NCBI RefSeq assembly: GCF_000972845.2
Contig: NC_040017.1
Coordinates: 26,611,954 to 26,675,953, forward strand
Source: Larimichthys crocea
Lineage: Eukaryota; Chordata; Actinopteri; Sciaenidae
DNA length: 64,000 nucleotides
Direction of reading: 5' to 3'
The notes under the pieces were generated by a model, which made no database searches, was not told the DNA's origin, and was given only the letters and a program-made list of their open reading frames with translations. This document shows, in pieces, positions 27,301 to 39,300 of the stretch. The position numbers and the translations under genes are program-made. Within the stretch, counting starts at the first letter, position 1, and each line of letters starts with the position of its first letter.

Positions 27301-30300
27301 TGGGAAATCTGTCATCACACTTATGAATACAGGTGTATGTTCACTTCCTTTCCTTACCTGAGGAAGATTATCTGTGGTCAATGTCAGTCACATCCATGTA
27401 ACATGAAAGAAGTGGAGTAAAGACTTGTTACCGCTGCAAAAAGAGTGACTAACACCTGGCTGGAAAACAGTGATTTGTTAGCCTGCTTAAGCTCTGACCA
27501 CACCCAGCGGTGCACCTGTAAACACACCCAACAGTGATGTCAAATGGTCCTGGAGTACACCTGTACTTCACTGGAGCAAGGCGAGAAGTTAAACCACTGG
27601 AGGTCACAGCAAAGACAAGATTCTCTGGGTACTTGTTATTATAAATGATTGGACTTCAGCACAGCTACTCTGACCACCACTGGAGACACTGCAGCACTGC
27701 CATGATGTATGTTTGGTATCCCCGAGGAAAGGGAGTATCCCAAATATACATCAGATTGATTTTATAAATTCAATTCCTGAACCTGAACTCAGTAAAAGTG
27801 TAAATTAAGATGGAGATTCATGAATGTCTTTGTCAAGTATTAACATAGTGTTCCCTGTGTGAAGGTGACCAGCTGCTGAGTGCCAAGGTCTATTTCGACA
27901 ATGTGAAGTATGAAGACGCTCTGAAGATCCTTCAGTGTGCGGAGCCATATAAGGTCAGCTTCCTGCTGAAGAGGACCATCCCTGGATCAGAGGTCAGCGT
28001 GCGGCCTCGGGTTCCCAGTTTGGTGGTCAAAGGTCCCAAAGCCAAGATGGCCAAAATGGTAATCAATTATACGCTGTATCTAAATGTGGTCTCCTAACTA
28101 AAGTGTGTTTGTTTAAATAAAGTACCAATACAGGATTGTCACAAACAGACAGGTATTTATTAAAGCAGACTTTTATATGTTTAAATTTAAGATTGAAAAT
28201 AATTCAACTTACTGACCCACTTGTCATTCATGTATGTGTTTCAGAGTGTGAAGGGTACCAAGCCATTCAAAACCAAGAAGAAGAGAGGTGGTCGTTTTGG
28301 TCTGAAGAGGCTGAAAGAGAAGCGCAGAGAGGAGCTGGCTGTAGAGGGGACACCACCCAGGCTAGAGATGAGTGACGTGGATGTGGAGTTTTCTCTCCCC
28401 AAATTCAAACAAAGGAGGAGCGTGAAGGTTGAAGCAGGAGGAGCAACAGCCGTGGGAAAGGCAAAGAGGAGGCTCAGGTTGGCTTTGATTGTGTTCTCTC
28501 TAAGTTTGTCTTTCATGTTGAAATGGTCATCATTACCTGCTGTACTGACTGGACAGCATGTGAAGAGATTTGCTGAGGAACATTGTGATGGTAGTTCTAA
28601 GAAATAAACCAACTCTATTACACTAAGTGATTATCTGAAAAGTATTTTGCTGTATCTGTCTTTTTCATGTCTCCATCCTTTCTTTACCTGCTTCTTCCAG
28701 GTTTCCCCACATGAAAACAAAGACTTACGCTGGAGCAGAAACAGGAGGCAAAGCGGAGACAGAACAACTCGAGGGACAGGTGAACATCTCTCCAGCTGAG
28801 ATATCTGGAGCTAAAGTCAAAACCAAAGTAAAAGGACACAAGTTTGGAATCAGCTTTCCTAAGAGCAAACATACAAAGTCAGGCGCAGCATTGGAAACAA
28901 GATCTGTGGAACTGAAGCCGCCGGGTGTGAGCGTCCAGCCGCCATCAGTGGAGTTCAGTTTGTCTGGCGAAAAAGACTTGGATGTGGAAAAGGGTGGGGT
29001 TAAGATTAACACTCCTGATGTGGAGTTTGCACTTCCTTCAGGAAAAGCTGAAGCATCTTTGCCTGCAGTGAAGGGAAAGGCAGAAATCAAAGCTCCTAAA
29101 ATTGACATCAAAGGTGGAGTTGATGCCGAGGCAACTGTGGGAAAAATTGATGTAGACGTGGGCAAAGGAGATGCAAAGCTAAGAATGCCAAAGTTGAAAC
29201 TACCCAAAGTTAGACTTTCACGTCATTCAGATGAGATAGATGGTGAGATCAAAGTAAAGACCAAAGGGATGAAAGTGCCTCACACTGACATAACATCTCC
29301 AAAAGTAGGAATCGAAGGAGGTTGCGAGATTGCACTCCCCGAAACAAATATTACCAAACCAAAGATTGAAGGAGATGTCTCTGTAAAAGCTCCATCTATT
29401 CAAATGCCTTCTGTTGATATTTCATTGCCAAAGGTGAAGGGAAAGGACGTCGACATCTCACTCCCAGAGTACAAAGAAGCTGGGAAGATGGCAATAAAAA
29501 TGCCTGCAATTGACATCTCTGTGCCTGATGTTGATTTGGAATTGGACACCGGACACAGAATTCCTGATGAGGTGGAGGGCTCTTTTAAAGGGCCTAAAAT
29601 CTCTATGCCAAAGGTTGATATCTCATTACCAAAGATGGAATCATCCAATGTGGATATTAAAGGTCCAGAGGGTGAAGGGAAATTCAGCCTACCCACTGTT
29701 GACATCTCTCTCCCAAAAGTGAAACCAGAGGTAGAAGATGTGGCTATGGACTATTATGTTGGTGGAGATGGGAAGTTCAAAATGCCTGATTTTGACATAT
29801 CTTTCCCAAAAGTTAAGTCACCAAAAGGTGACGTAAATATAAAAGGACAAGAGGTGGAAGGGGGCTTTAAGTTACCTAATGTAGACTTGATCCTTCCCAA
29901 AGGCAAAGCAGGAACCGGCATTGAAGGAGAAGGAAAATTTAAATTACCATCTTTTGACATTTCCCTCCCTAAAATGAAGACAGGTGAGATGGAAGTCGGC
30001 TTTGACGGCCCTGAGGTGAAAGGTGGTCAATTTGAAACACCCACACTTGACATTTCTCTGCCTAAAGGCAAAATAGAAGGGGACATTGACGTAGAAGGGC
30101 ATGCTGGAAAGGGAGGAAAATTCAAAATGCCCACCTTTGATGTTTCTCTACCTAAGCTAAAACAACCAGAGGGTCATGGTGAAGCTAAAATCCAGATGCC
30201 CTCTATTGATATATCACTGCCAAAGGGTAAGATGGAAGCTGGCATAGAAATAGACAGTCCATCTACACAAGGAGGGAAGTTCAAAATGCCGTCACTTGAT

Positions 30301-33300
30301 GACAGACTGCCCAAGATGGGAACATCTGGGGCAGAGGTTGACTTACAAGGACCTGAGATTAAAGGAGGGAAAATTGAGGTGCCATCTGTAGATGTTTCTC
30401 TACCAAAAATGAAGATACCTGAGGGAGATGTTAAGCTAGAAGGCCCTGATTTTCCAGGAGGAGCAAAGTTCTCTCTTCCTGCTGTGAAATTACCAGAGGG
30501 GAAGGTGAAGATTGAAGGTCCTGAAGCCAAAGGAGGAAAGCTTCAGACGCCTTCATTGGATGTGTCACTACCAAAGATGAAATTACAGGGCGGTGACATC
30601 AACATTGGAAGTCCTGAGTTTAAGGTCAATACACCAGAGGCAGATTTAGACCTGAAGGGAAGCAAGATTAAAGGAGGGAAAATAAACATGCCTACAGTTG
30701 ATATCTCTCTTCCAAAAGGAAAAGCAGAGGGTAAGCTAGATATTGAAGGACCTACCGTGAAAGGAACCAAGTTTAAAATGCCTACATTTGATATGTCGCT
30801 ACCAAAGATGAAGACGAAGCAAGGTGACATCAGCATAGAGGGGCCAGATATCAAAGGTGGGGAAATCAAAACGCCAACTATTGACATCTCAATCCCCCAA
30901 GGAAAATTTGAAGGTGATATTACTGTTGAAGGTGAAGGACGGGGAGGTAAATTCAATCTGCCATCTGTAGACATTGCCCTCCCTGCAGTAAAATTCCCTG
31001 AAGGAGATGTGAATTTTCAAGGTCCGAAAGTTAAAAGTGGGAAGTTTGAAATGCCAAAAATTGACTTCTCGCTTCCTAAAGGAAAAGGGATACAGGGAGA
31101 CATTGATATTGATATTCACTCTGGAAAAGATGGAAATATTGAAATACCATCATTTGATACTGGACTTCCTAAAGGAAAAATCAAAGGTGATATTAATGTT
31201 AAAGGTCCTGCAGGGGGGACAGGTAAATTTAAAATGCCAAAATTTGACATTTCACATCCAAAGGTGAACCTTCCAGAGGGCGAGGTCAAAGTAGAAGGAC
31301 CAGAGATTAAAGGAAAAATGGAAATGCCAACTGCTGATATTTCACTTCCAAAAGGAAAAATAGAGGGAGGTGTTAAAATTGAAGGACATGGAGCCAAAGG
31401 AGGCAATTTTCAGATGCCATCACTTGATGTTTCACCCCCTAAAATAAAGTCTCCTGAGGTAGATATCAGTCTTGAGGGTCCAGATGTTAAAGGAGGACAT
31501 TTCAACATGCCAGTTGTTGACATTTCACTTCCAAAAGTAAATTTTCCAGAGGGTGATGTAAAATTAAAAGGGCCTGAGATCAAGGGCAGGAAGATTGAAA
31601 TGCCAGACATTGATATCTCACTCCCAAAAGGAAAAGCAGGGGGAGAAATTGAATTTGAAGGGTATGGAGGTAAAGGAGGCAAGTTCCATATGCCCTCACT
31701 TGATATCTCTCTTCCTAAAATGAAAACTAAGGGACCAGAGATGAATATTGAAGGTCCTGAAGCTAAAGGTGGAACACTAAACATGCCATCACTTGATGTT
31801 TCTCTACCCAAACTAAAATCTCCTGATGTAGATATCGACCTTAACGTTCCTGATGTTAAAGGAGGGAAGGTCAACATCCCAACTGTTGACATTTCACTAC
31901 CTAAAGGAAAGGTTGAGGGTGACATAAATGTTGAAGGCCCTGACGTAAAAGGAGGAAAATTCAAAATGCCAAAATTTGATGTTTCTTTACCAAAAGTGAG
32001 TCTCCCAAAGATTGATGCCAATGTGGAAGGACCAGATATGACAGGAAAACTTGAAATGCCAACTGTTGATATTTCACTACCTAAAGGAAAGGCGGATGTT
32101 GATATTGACATTCATGGGCACACTGGTAAAGGTGGCAAGTTCCACATGCCCTCACTTGACATCTCTCTTCCGAAAGTCAAAGCAAAGGGAACTGATGTTG
32201 ATATTGAAGGACCTGATGTTAAAGGTGACATTTCACTCCCAAAAGGAAAGGTTGATGCTGACCTCAGTATTGAGGGTCCTGAGGTAAAAGGAGGCAAATT
32301 TAAAATGCCAAAATTTGATGTCTCATTGCCAAAAGTGAGTATCCCAGAGGGGGATGTCAAAATAGAAGGTCCAGACATCAAGGGAAGGAAGATTGAAATG
32401 CCAGACATCGATATTTCACTTCCCAGAGGAAAAGCAGAAGGAGAAATTGAACTTGAAGGACATGCTGGCAAAGGAGGCAAGTTCCATATGCCCTCACTCG
32501 ACATCTCTCTTCCTAAAATGAAAGCTAAGGGACCAGAGATGAATATTGAAGGTCCTGAAGTTAAAGGTGGAAAGCTGAACATGCCATCACTTGATGTTTC
32601 TCTGCCCAAATTAAAATCTCCTGATGTAGATATCAACCTCGAAGGTCCTGATGTTAAAGGAGGGAAGATCAACATCCCAACTGTTGACATTTCACTTCCC
32701 AAAGGAAAAGTTGAGGGTGACCTAAATGTCGAAGGCCCTGAGGTTAAAGGAGGGAAATTCAAAATGCCAAAATTTGATGTTTCTTTGCCAAAAGTGAGTC
32801 TCCCAAAGATTGACGCCAATGTGGAAGGACCAGATATGAAAGGAAAACTTGAACTGCCAACTGTTGATATTTCACTACCTAAAGGAAAGGCAGATGTGGA
32901 TATTGACATTGATGGGCACACTGGTAAAGGTGGCAAGTTCCACATGCCCTCACTTGACATCTCTCTTCCTAAAGTCAAAGCAAAGGGAATTGATGTTGAT
33001 ATTGAAGGACCTGATGTTAAAGGTGACATTTCACTCCCAAAAGGAAAGGTTGATGCTGACCTCAGTATTGAGGGTCCTGAGGTAAAAGGAGGCAAATTCA
33101 AAATGCCCAAATTTGACGTTTCACTTCCAAAGATGAACCTGCCTGAGGGCAATGTGGACATGCCAACAGTTGATATTTCACTCCCAAAAGGGAAGGTCAA
33201 GGGAGATGTTGACATTGAGGGACATGTAGGAAAATGTGGGAAGTTTCACATGCCCTCTGTGGATTTCTCTCTTCCTAAAATTAAAACAAAGGGAATTGAT

Positions 33301-36300
33301 GTTGATATTGAAGGACCTGAACTTAAAGGTGACATTTCACTCCCTAAAGGAAAAGTTGAGGGTGACTTAAATGTTGAAGGTCCTGACATAAAGGGAGGCA
33401 AATTTAAAATGCCAAAATTTGATGTCTCATTACCAAAAGTGAGTATCCCAGAGGGTGATGTCAAAATAAAAGGCCCAGACATCAAGACAGGGAAAATTGA
33501 AATGCCAGACATTGATATCTCACTCCCCAAAGGAAAAGCAGGAGGAGAAATTGAACTTGAAGGACATGCTGGCAAAGGAGGCAAGTTCCATATGCCCTCG
33601 CTTGATATCTCTCTTCCTAAAATGAAAACAAAGGGACCAGAGATGAATATTGAAGGTCCTGAAGTTAAAGGTGGAACACTAAACATGCCATCACTTGATA
33701 TTTCTCTACCCAAAGTAAAATCTACTGATGTAGATATCAACCTTGAAGGTCCTGATGTTAAAGGAGGGAGGGTCAACATCCCAACTGTTGACATTTCACT
33801 TCCCAAAGGAAAAGTTGAGGGTGACCTAAATATTGAAGGCCCTGAGGTTAAAGGAGGGAAATTCAAAATGCCCAAATTTGATGTTTCTTTGCCAAAAGTG
33901 AGTCTTCCAAAGATTGATGTTAATGTGGAAGGACCAGATATGAAAGGAAAACTTGAAATGCCAACTGTTGACATTTCACTACCTAAAGGAAAAGTTGAGG
34001 GTGACATAAATGTTGAAGGCCCTGACGTAAAAGGAGGAAAATTCAAAATGCCAAAATTTGATGTTTCTTTACCAAAAGTGAGTCTCCCAAAGATTGATGC
34101 CAATGTGGAAGGACCAGATATGAAAGGAAAACTTGAAATGCCAACTGTTGACATTTCACTACCTAAAGGAAAGGCGGATGTTGATATTGACATTCATGGG
34201 CACACTGGTAAAGGTGGCAAGTTCCACATGCCCTCACTTGACATCTCTCTTCCGAAAGTCAAAGCAAAGGGAACTGATGTTGATATTGAAGGACCTGATG
34301 TTAAAGGTGACATTTCACTCCCAAAAGGAAAGGTTGATGCTGACCTCAGTATTGAGGGTCCTGAGGTAAAAGGAGGCAAATTTAAAATGCCAAAATTTGA
34401 TGTCTCATTGCCAAAAGTGAGTATCCCAGAGGGGGATGTCAAAATAGAAGGTCCAGACATCAAGGGAAGGAAGATTGAAATGCCAGACATCGATATTTCA
34501 CTTCCCAGAGGAAAAGCAGAAGGAGAAATTGAACTTGAAGGACATGCTGGCAAAGGAGGCAAGTTCCATATGCCCTCACTCGACATCTCTCTTCCTAAAA
34601 TGAAAGCTAAGGGACCAGAGATGAATATTGAAGGTCCTGAAGTTAAAGGTGGAAAGCTGAACATGCCATCACTTGATGTTTCTCTGCCCAAATTAAAATC
34701 TCCTGATGTAGATATCAACCTCGAAGGTCCTGATGTTAAAGGAGGGAAGATCAACATCCCAACTGTTGACATTTCACTTCCCAAAGGAAAAGTTGAGGGT
34801 GACCTAAATGTCGAAGGCCCTGAGGTTAAAGGAGGGAAATTCAAAATGCCAAAATTTGATGTTTCTTTGCCAAAAGTGAGTCTCCCAAAGATTGATGCCA
34901 ATGTGGAAGGACCAGATATTAAAGGAAAACTTGAAATGCCAACTGTTGATATTTCACTTCCAAAAGGAAAGGCAGATGTGGATATTGACATTGATGGGCA
35001 CACTGGTAAAGGTGGCAAGTTCCACATGCCCTCAATTGACATCTCTCTTCCTACAATGAAGGCAAAGGGAATTGATATTCAAGGACCTGAAGTAAAAGGT
35101 GGCGTATCACTTCCGGAAATTAAGTCTCCAGAGGTAGATATCAGTCTTGCGGGTCCTGATATTCAAGGAGGAAAGTTGCCAACTGTTGACATTTCACTAC
35201 CTAAAGGAAAAGTTGAGGGTGACCTTGATATTGCAGGTCCTGAGTTGAAGGGGGGTAAATTTAAAATGCCAAGATTTGATGTTTCTTTACCAAAAGTGAG
35301 TCTGCCAGAGAGTGATGTCAAAATAAAAGGCCCAGACATCAAAGGAGGGAAGATTGAATTGCCAGACATCGATATTTCACTCCCTAAAGGAAAAGCAGGA
35401 GGAGAAATTGATGGACATGCTGGCAAAGGAGGGAAGTTTCATATGCCCTCACTTGACATCTCTCTTCCTAAAATGAAAACAAAGGGACCACAGGTAAACA
35501 TAGAAGGTCCTGAACTTAAAGGTGGAAAAATCGACATGCCAAGTGTTGATATTACACTACCTGAAGGAAAGGCTGAAGGCGATTTCAATATTGAAGGTCC
35601 TGAGATAAAAGGAGGCAAATTCAAAATGCCTACATTTGACGTTTCACTTCCAAAGATCAACCTGCCAGAAGGCAATGTCAGAGTGGAAGGACCAGAGATA
35701 AAAGGAGGAAAGGTACCAATGCCAGCTGTTGACATTTCAGTTCCAGAAGGAAAAGTGGAAGGAAATATCAATATTGAAGGACCATCTGGAAAAGGAAAGT
35801 TTGAAGTGCCAGATGTTGAAATGTCTGGTAAAAAACGCGGTGGGTTCCACATGCCAACTCTTGACATAAATCTCCCCAAATTTGATCTTGATCTCAGCCT
35901 CCCCTCTGGTGTGAAAGACAAAAGCCTCAAAGTGAACACCAGTGGTCCTGATGTATCCGGAGATTTGGAGATGTCTGGGCTAAAAGGCGATATTAATCCA
36001 GCCAAGTTGAAAGTTAGGGGTCCAGACATTGAGACGGGTAATGTAGAAGGTCCAGGTGCATCCCTCAAACTTCCTACTGTCAAACTACCGACAGTTGACA
36101 TCTCAGCTCCAAAAGTGGATCTAGACTTTGGCCTCACTAAACCTAAAGGTGATGATGTGGAAGTGGAGCTTCTAAAAGCAGAGGGAGGCAGGCCTTCATC
36201 AGGGGGCAGCTTTGATCTACCTGATGTCTCCCTCAAAGTTCCCAGTTTTTCACTTCCCAGGTTTGGTGGAAAGTCCAAGAGTGGTGATTTGCAGATATCA

Positions 36301-39300
36301 GGAAAAGGTCCCAAAGGAGACATTTCCCTCAGCCCACAACAAGTGGAAGGAGAGGTTAGGGCACCATCAGTAGAGTTTGATGGGGATGGAAAGGTCAAGG
36401 TGAAAAAGCCAAAAATCAAAATGCCTTCATTTGGAATATCCAAAAAGAATACGGTGTCTTGTCCTGATGTGAATGCTAAAGTGAAAAAGGGAAAAATTGA
36501 AATTCCTAATCCGGAAATCAACGTCGAGAGCCCAGACAACAAAACAAAATATAAAGTGAAATTCCCCAAGTTTAAATTGTCATCACCAAAAGGTCAACTT
36601 CCAGAGGGAGAGGTTGATGCTAAACTAGATGCAGATGTGGAAGGGAAAGGTGGCTTTCATGCACCTGACGTCACTCTCAAACTGCCAAAGTTCTCCATGC
36701 CAGGATTTAGCCCCAAAGAAAAAGATTATGAAGGTAAGGCTAAGGTAAAGATGCCCTCTGTTGAACTGTCACTACCAGCAGCTAAAACATCAGAGACTGA
36801 GGTTCTTCTCCCCAAAGCAGAGATTGAGGTCTCAGACACTGATATCAAAGGTTATGAGGGAAACCTCAAACTTCCAAAAATGCCAACGATTGACATTTCT
36901 ATCCCTAAAGTAGATCTGGATGTGTCCCTGCCAAAAGTAAAGCATGGTGCAGATGTTGAAGTCGATGCAGAGGGAGGGAAATTCAAAATACCTCACATCA
37001 GTATGCCTAACGTGGATATTTCACTTCCAAAAGGAAAAGTTGAAGGTCCAGATGTTGAACTAGAGGGAGGTTCAGGAGGAAAGTTCAAAATGCCACACAT
37101 GAAAATGCCTCACATGAAAATGCCAGATCTTGACATCTCTCTGCCGAAAGGGAAGATTGAAGGTCCAGATGTTGATATCTCCCTACCCAAAGGAAAGATT
37201 GAAGGTCCAGATGTTGACATCTCTCTACCCAAAGGAAAAATTGAAGGTCCAGAAATGGATATTAAAGGGGAAGGTGGAAGATTCAAGATGCCACATCTCA
37301 GTATGCCCTCTGTTGATATTTCACTTCCAAAACGAAAAGTTGAAGGTCCAGATGTTGAAATAGAGGGAGGTTCAGGAGGAAAGTTCAAAATGCCTGACAT
37401 TAAAATGCCAAATGTTGACATCTCTCTGCCCAAAGGAAAGGTTCAAGGTCCAGATGTTGAAATAGAGGGAGGTTCAGGAGGAAAGTTCAAAATGCCTCAC
37501 GTGAAAATGCCAGATTTTGACATCTCTCTGCCCAAAGGAAAGGTTCAAGGTCCAGATGTTGACATCTCTCTACCTAAAGGAAAGATTGAAGGCCCAGAAA
37601 TGGATATCAAAGGGGAAGGTGGAAGATTCAAGATGCCACATCTCAGCATGCCCTCTGTTGACATTTCACTTCCAAAAGGAAAGGTTGAAGGCCCAGATGT
37701 TGAAATAGAGGGAGGTTCAGGAGGAAAGTTCAAAATGCCTCACATGAAAATGCCAAATGTTGACATCTCTCTGCCAAAAGGAAAGGTTGAAGGTCCAGAT
37801 GTTGACATCTCTCTGCCCAAAGGAAAAATTGAAGGCCCAGAAATGGATATCAAAGGGGAAGGTGGAAGATTCAAGATGCCACATCTCAGCATGCCATCTG
37901 TTGATATTTCACTTCCAAAAGGAAAGGTTGAAGGTCCAGATGTTGAAATAGAGGGAGGTTCAGGAGGAAAGGTCAAAATGCCTTATTGGAAAGTTCCAGA
38001 TGTGGAAATAAAAGGGGATGGGGAAGGAAAATTCAAAATGCCTCATATGAAAATGCCCAATGTTGACATCTCTCTGCCCAAAGCAAAATATGGAAAAATT
38101 GAAGGACTAGAGCTGGAGATTCAAGGGGAGGGAGGCAAATCTAAAATTCCAGAGATGACAATGCCTTCAGTAGACATTTCACTGCCAAAGGGGAAGACTG
38201 AAGGTCCAAAATCTGAAATTATAGGTGAGGTAGGAAAGTTTAAGATGCCAAAAGTTGACATATCTCTTCCTAAAGGAAAACCTTCAATCGAATGTCCAGA
38301 GATGGAGATTAAGGGAGATGGGGGACAGTTCAAGATGCCTAATGTAGACCTATCTATCCCTAAAGGAAAAACAAATATTGAAACACCAGAGATGAAAGTG
38401 GAGGCAGAGGGAGGGGCCATCAAGCTCCCACATATCAAGATGCCAAAAGTTGATATTTCACTTCCTAAAGGTAAAAATAAAGACATTGAAGCACCTGCTA
38501 TAGAGCTGGAAGTCACAGGTGGAAAGATCAAAGGTCCAGATGTTAAACTTCCAAAGGAGGCAGGAGGAAAAATTAAAGGGCCACAAGTCACATCACCAGA
38601 TCTGGACATCAGTGTAACACATAGTAAGCCTAAACAAGACACAGATGCTCATGTTGAGGGGGAGAACAAAGGTATGAAACTCAAGATGCCAACAATAGAT
38701 ATCAAAGGTCCAAAAGGAGACCTGGAGCTTGATATAGGACTCCAAAGAGGAGAGGGCAAGAAGGACAGGAAAAAAGTTGAACTACCTGACTTGGATCTTA
38801 ACGCAGCGGGAGCCAGCAGCAAAGTAAAGGGGCCTAAAGTCAAAGGAACAAAATTCAAGATTGGAATGCCAAAAAAGAAAACTGGCAAAAATGAAACAGT
38901 GGAAGTAAAAATATGCAAAGACTGTGGCAATGAGAAGTTAAATGGACAAGTCAAACACAAGTGCAAGGCTAAAGAAAGATTAGAGTATGAAGTTGAAGTT
39001 GAAACCCACAATGGACATAAAGGGGACAAAGGTCCTAGTAACATTACAGTACCAAAGGTTACATTACCAAGTGTACAAGGCTCAGCCAATGTAGAAACAG
39101 GGGGAGAAGGTGCAGTCAGAGTCCCCAGGATTCCAGACATAGAGTTTGATATTGGTACATCACATGAAGAGGATGATGGCAAAACAGAAAAAGGCAAGAA
39201 AATCAAAATTCCGAAGTTTGGTGTCCCATTACCCTCCATCTCCTCTCCCGAAGGAAGAATGAATATCTATGGGCCAGAAATTCGGTATGAGGGTCCTAAA

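Noticed and set aside
29510..37951. Shorter + strand frames inside the giant exon in another register.
   Set aside because: Out-of-frame shadows of the AHNAK-type repeats.
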